Below are positions 63,309-64,000 of a stretch of 64,000 bases of DNA, piece after piece. The notes beneath the pieces are model-generated. The model saw only the letters and a program-made list of their open reading frames with translations, ran no database searches and was not told the origin of the DNA. Location of the stretch: NCBI GenBank assembly GCA_964410665.1, contig CAYPIE010000003.1, positions 1 to 64,000 on the forward strand, read 5' to 3'. Made by a program: the position numbers and the translations under genes. This DNA comes from CAYPIE01 sp964410665. Lineage in GTDB: Bacteria > Planctomycetota > Planctomycetia > Gemmatales > Gemmataceae. The number at the start of each line of letters is the position of its first letter. Position 1 is the stretch's first letter.

Positions 63309-64000
63309 ATGATTCCGACTGCCCCCATTACGACCGAGTGGTTAGCCATCGATGCGTCTAATCGTGCGTTGCAACACGCTTGCGCGAAGCTCCGTCGTGG
63401 CAAACTGGTCGCGTTCCCGACAGAAACGGTTTATGGGTTGGGCGCCGACGCGCGCAATCCACAGGCGGTTGGCCGGATCTTTACGGCGAAGGGACGCCCG
63501 AGCCATAACCCATTAATTGTTCATGTGGCGAGCATCCCGGCAGCCTGTGAACTCACCACGGCTTGGAATGACCAAGCCGACATGCTAGCTCAGGCGTTTT
63601 GGCCGGGACCTCTAACTCTGGTCCTTCCACGGGGGGCAATGATCCCGGAGGTTGTCAGTGCGGGCGGAGCCAATGTTGCCTTGCGCTGCCCTGCGCATCC
63701 GATTGCATTAGAGCTCATCGAACGCTCTGGTTGTCCACTGGCTGCCCCGAGTGCGAATCGCTCCGGCGCGATTTCCCCGACTACCGCTGAGCATGTCTGG
63801 TTGGGACTGGCGGGTCACATCGAACTGATCCTTGACGCAGGACCGACCTCAGGTGGAATCGAATCGACGGTACTGGACCTCACCACGCTGCCACCTCGGC
63901 TGCTCCGGCCCGGGCTGATTGCGTTGGCGACTTTAGAGCGTGTGATCGGTCACATCGAAGTCGGACGAGAGCAAGGCTCCGCGAAGCCGCTTCCCTCCCC
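63309..64000 (+). CDS. Sua5/TsaC threonylcarbamoyl-AMP synthase, 3' end outside window
   Basis: The frame runs from the ATG at 63309 off the right edge (230 codons visible). The YrdC/Sua5 fold is clear: LRRGKLVAFPTETVYGLGAD, KGRPSHNPLIVHV, WPGPLTLVLPRG, VALRCPAHPIALELIE, APSANRSGAISPT and SGGIESTVLDL. It makes threonylcarbamoyl-AMP for the t6A modification of tRNA position 37. Whether a C-terminal Sua5 domain follows cannot be seen. A GTG two codons upstream (63303) is another possible start. Confidence 0.93.
   Translation, partial: MIPTAPITTEWLAIDASNRALQHACAKLRRGKLVAFPTETVYGLGADARNPQAVGRIFTAKGRPSHNPLIVHVASIPAACELTTAWNDQADMLAQAFWPGPLTLVLPRGAMIPEVVSAGGANVALRCPAHPIALELIERSGCPLAAPSANRSGAISPTTAEHVWLGLAGHIELILDAGPTSGGIESTVLDLTTLPPRLLRPGLIALATLERVIGHIEVGREQGSAKPLPS

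Noticed and set aside
1..64000. CRISPR array, rRNA, tRNA, insertion sequence or prophage genes
   Set aside because: No spaced direct repeats of CRISPR size, no rRNA or tRNA-like stretch, and no transposase, integrase or phage protein was recognised in any frame.

Overview
The window reads as chromosomal DNA from a planctomycete, most likely a member of the Gemmatales/Gemmataceae. That assignment is an inference from family content: a DUF1559 pseudopilin-like protein, a TIGR03000 carboxy-terminal domain, a TIGR02996 amino-terminal motif, a cytochrome c–WD40 fusion, many secreted TPR-type proteins, a Ser/Thr kinase with TPRs, and a rpmF-plsX-fab cluster without fabH and fabG. Coding density is high, with genes on both strands in short operons. 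GTG and TTG starts are frequent (infB, acpP, fabD, secG, yicC). I see no rRNA, tRNA, CRISPR array, transposase or prophage gene.

Layout. 1-12 kb: three large TPR-like envelope proteins on the minus strand (1-2578, 7101-8096, 8131-11244), interrupted by a MFS–acyltransferase fusion, an N-acyl-D-amino-acid deacylase and riboflavin synthase. 11.5-17 kb: a translation/repair run on the minus strand, infB – DUF503 (ylxP) – rbfA – endonuclease III-like gene, with several in-frame 15-bp tandem repeats and an 11-bp phased repeat upstream of infB. 17-19 kb: an M50 site-2 protease with CBS domains and a TIGR03000 secreted protein. 19.3-23.5 kb: three overlapping plus-strand genes, a BCCT transporter, a lipoprotein made of two different solute-binding domains, and a TIGR02996 protein. 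23.6-32.7 kb: EF-G-like GTPase, hisA, an RluA-family pseudouridine synthase, a tricorn-type protease and ATP sulfurylase. 32.7-36.2 kb: a TPR kinase, a DcuC-like carrier and a 62-residue membrane protein. 36.2-40.1 kb: rpmF-plsX-fabD-acpP-fabF. 40.3-48.6 kb: envelope genes including a MamK-type actin homologue with a single-pass membrane neighbour, a secretin, and two lipoproteins. 48.8-53.1 kb: truD, cytochrome c–WD40 protein, a small lipoprotein and a DUF1559 protein. 53.2-59.3 kb: thiO, two unlike membrane GTPases and a CHAD protein in one minus-strand run. 59.4-64 kb: secG-yicC-gmk-rpoZ, a TPR protein and the start of a Sua5/TsaC gene.

The best candidates for something undescribed are: (i) the BCCT carrier translationally coupled to a membrane-tethered lipoprotein that joins an OpuAC/ProX-like domain to a TAXI-like domain, with no ABC or TRAP permease nearby; (ii) the paired membrane GTPases with a CHAD protein; and (iii) the MamK-type filament gene placed directly after a bitopic membrane protein and upstream of a secretin. 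All three are inferences from gene order and motifs read by eye; no database search was possible.
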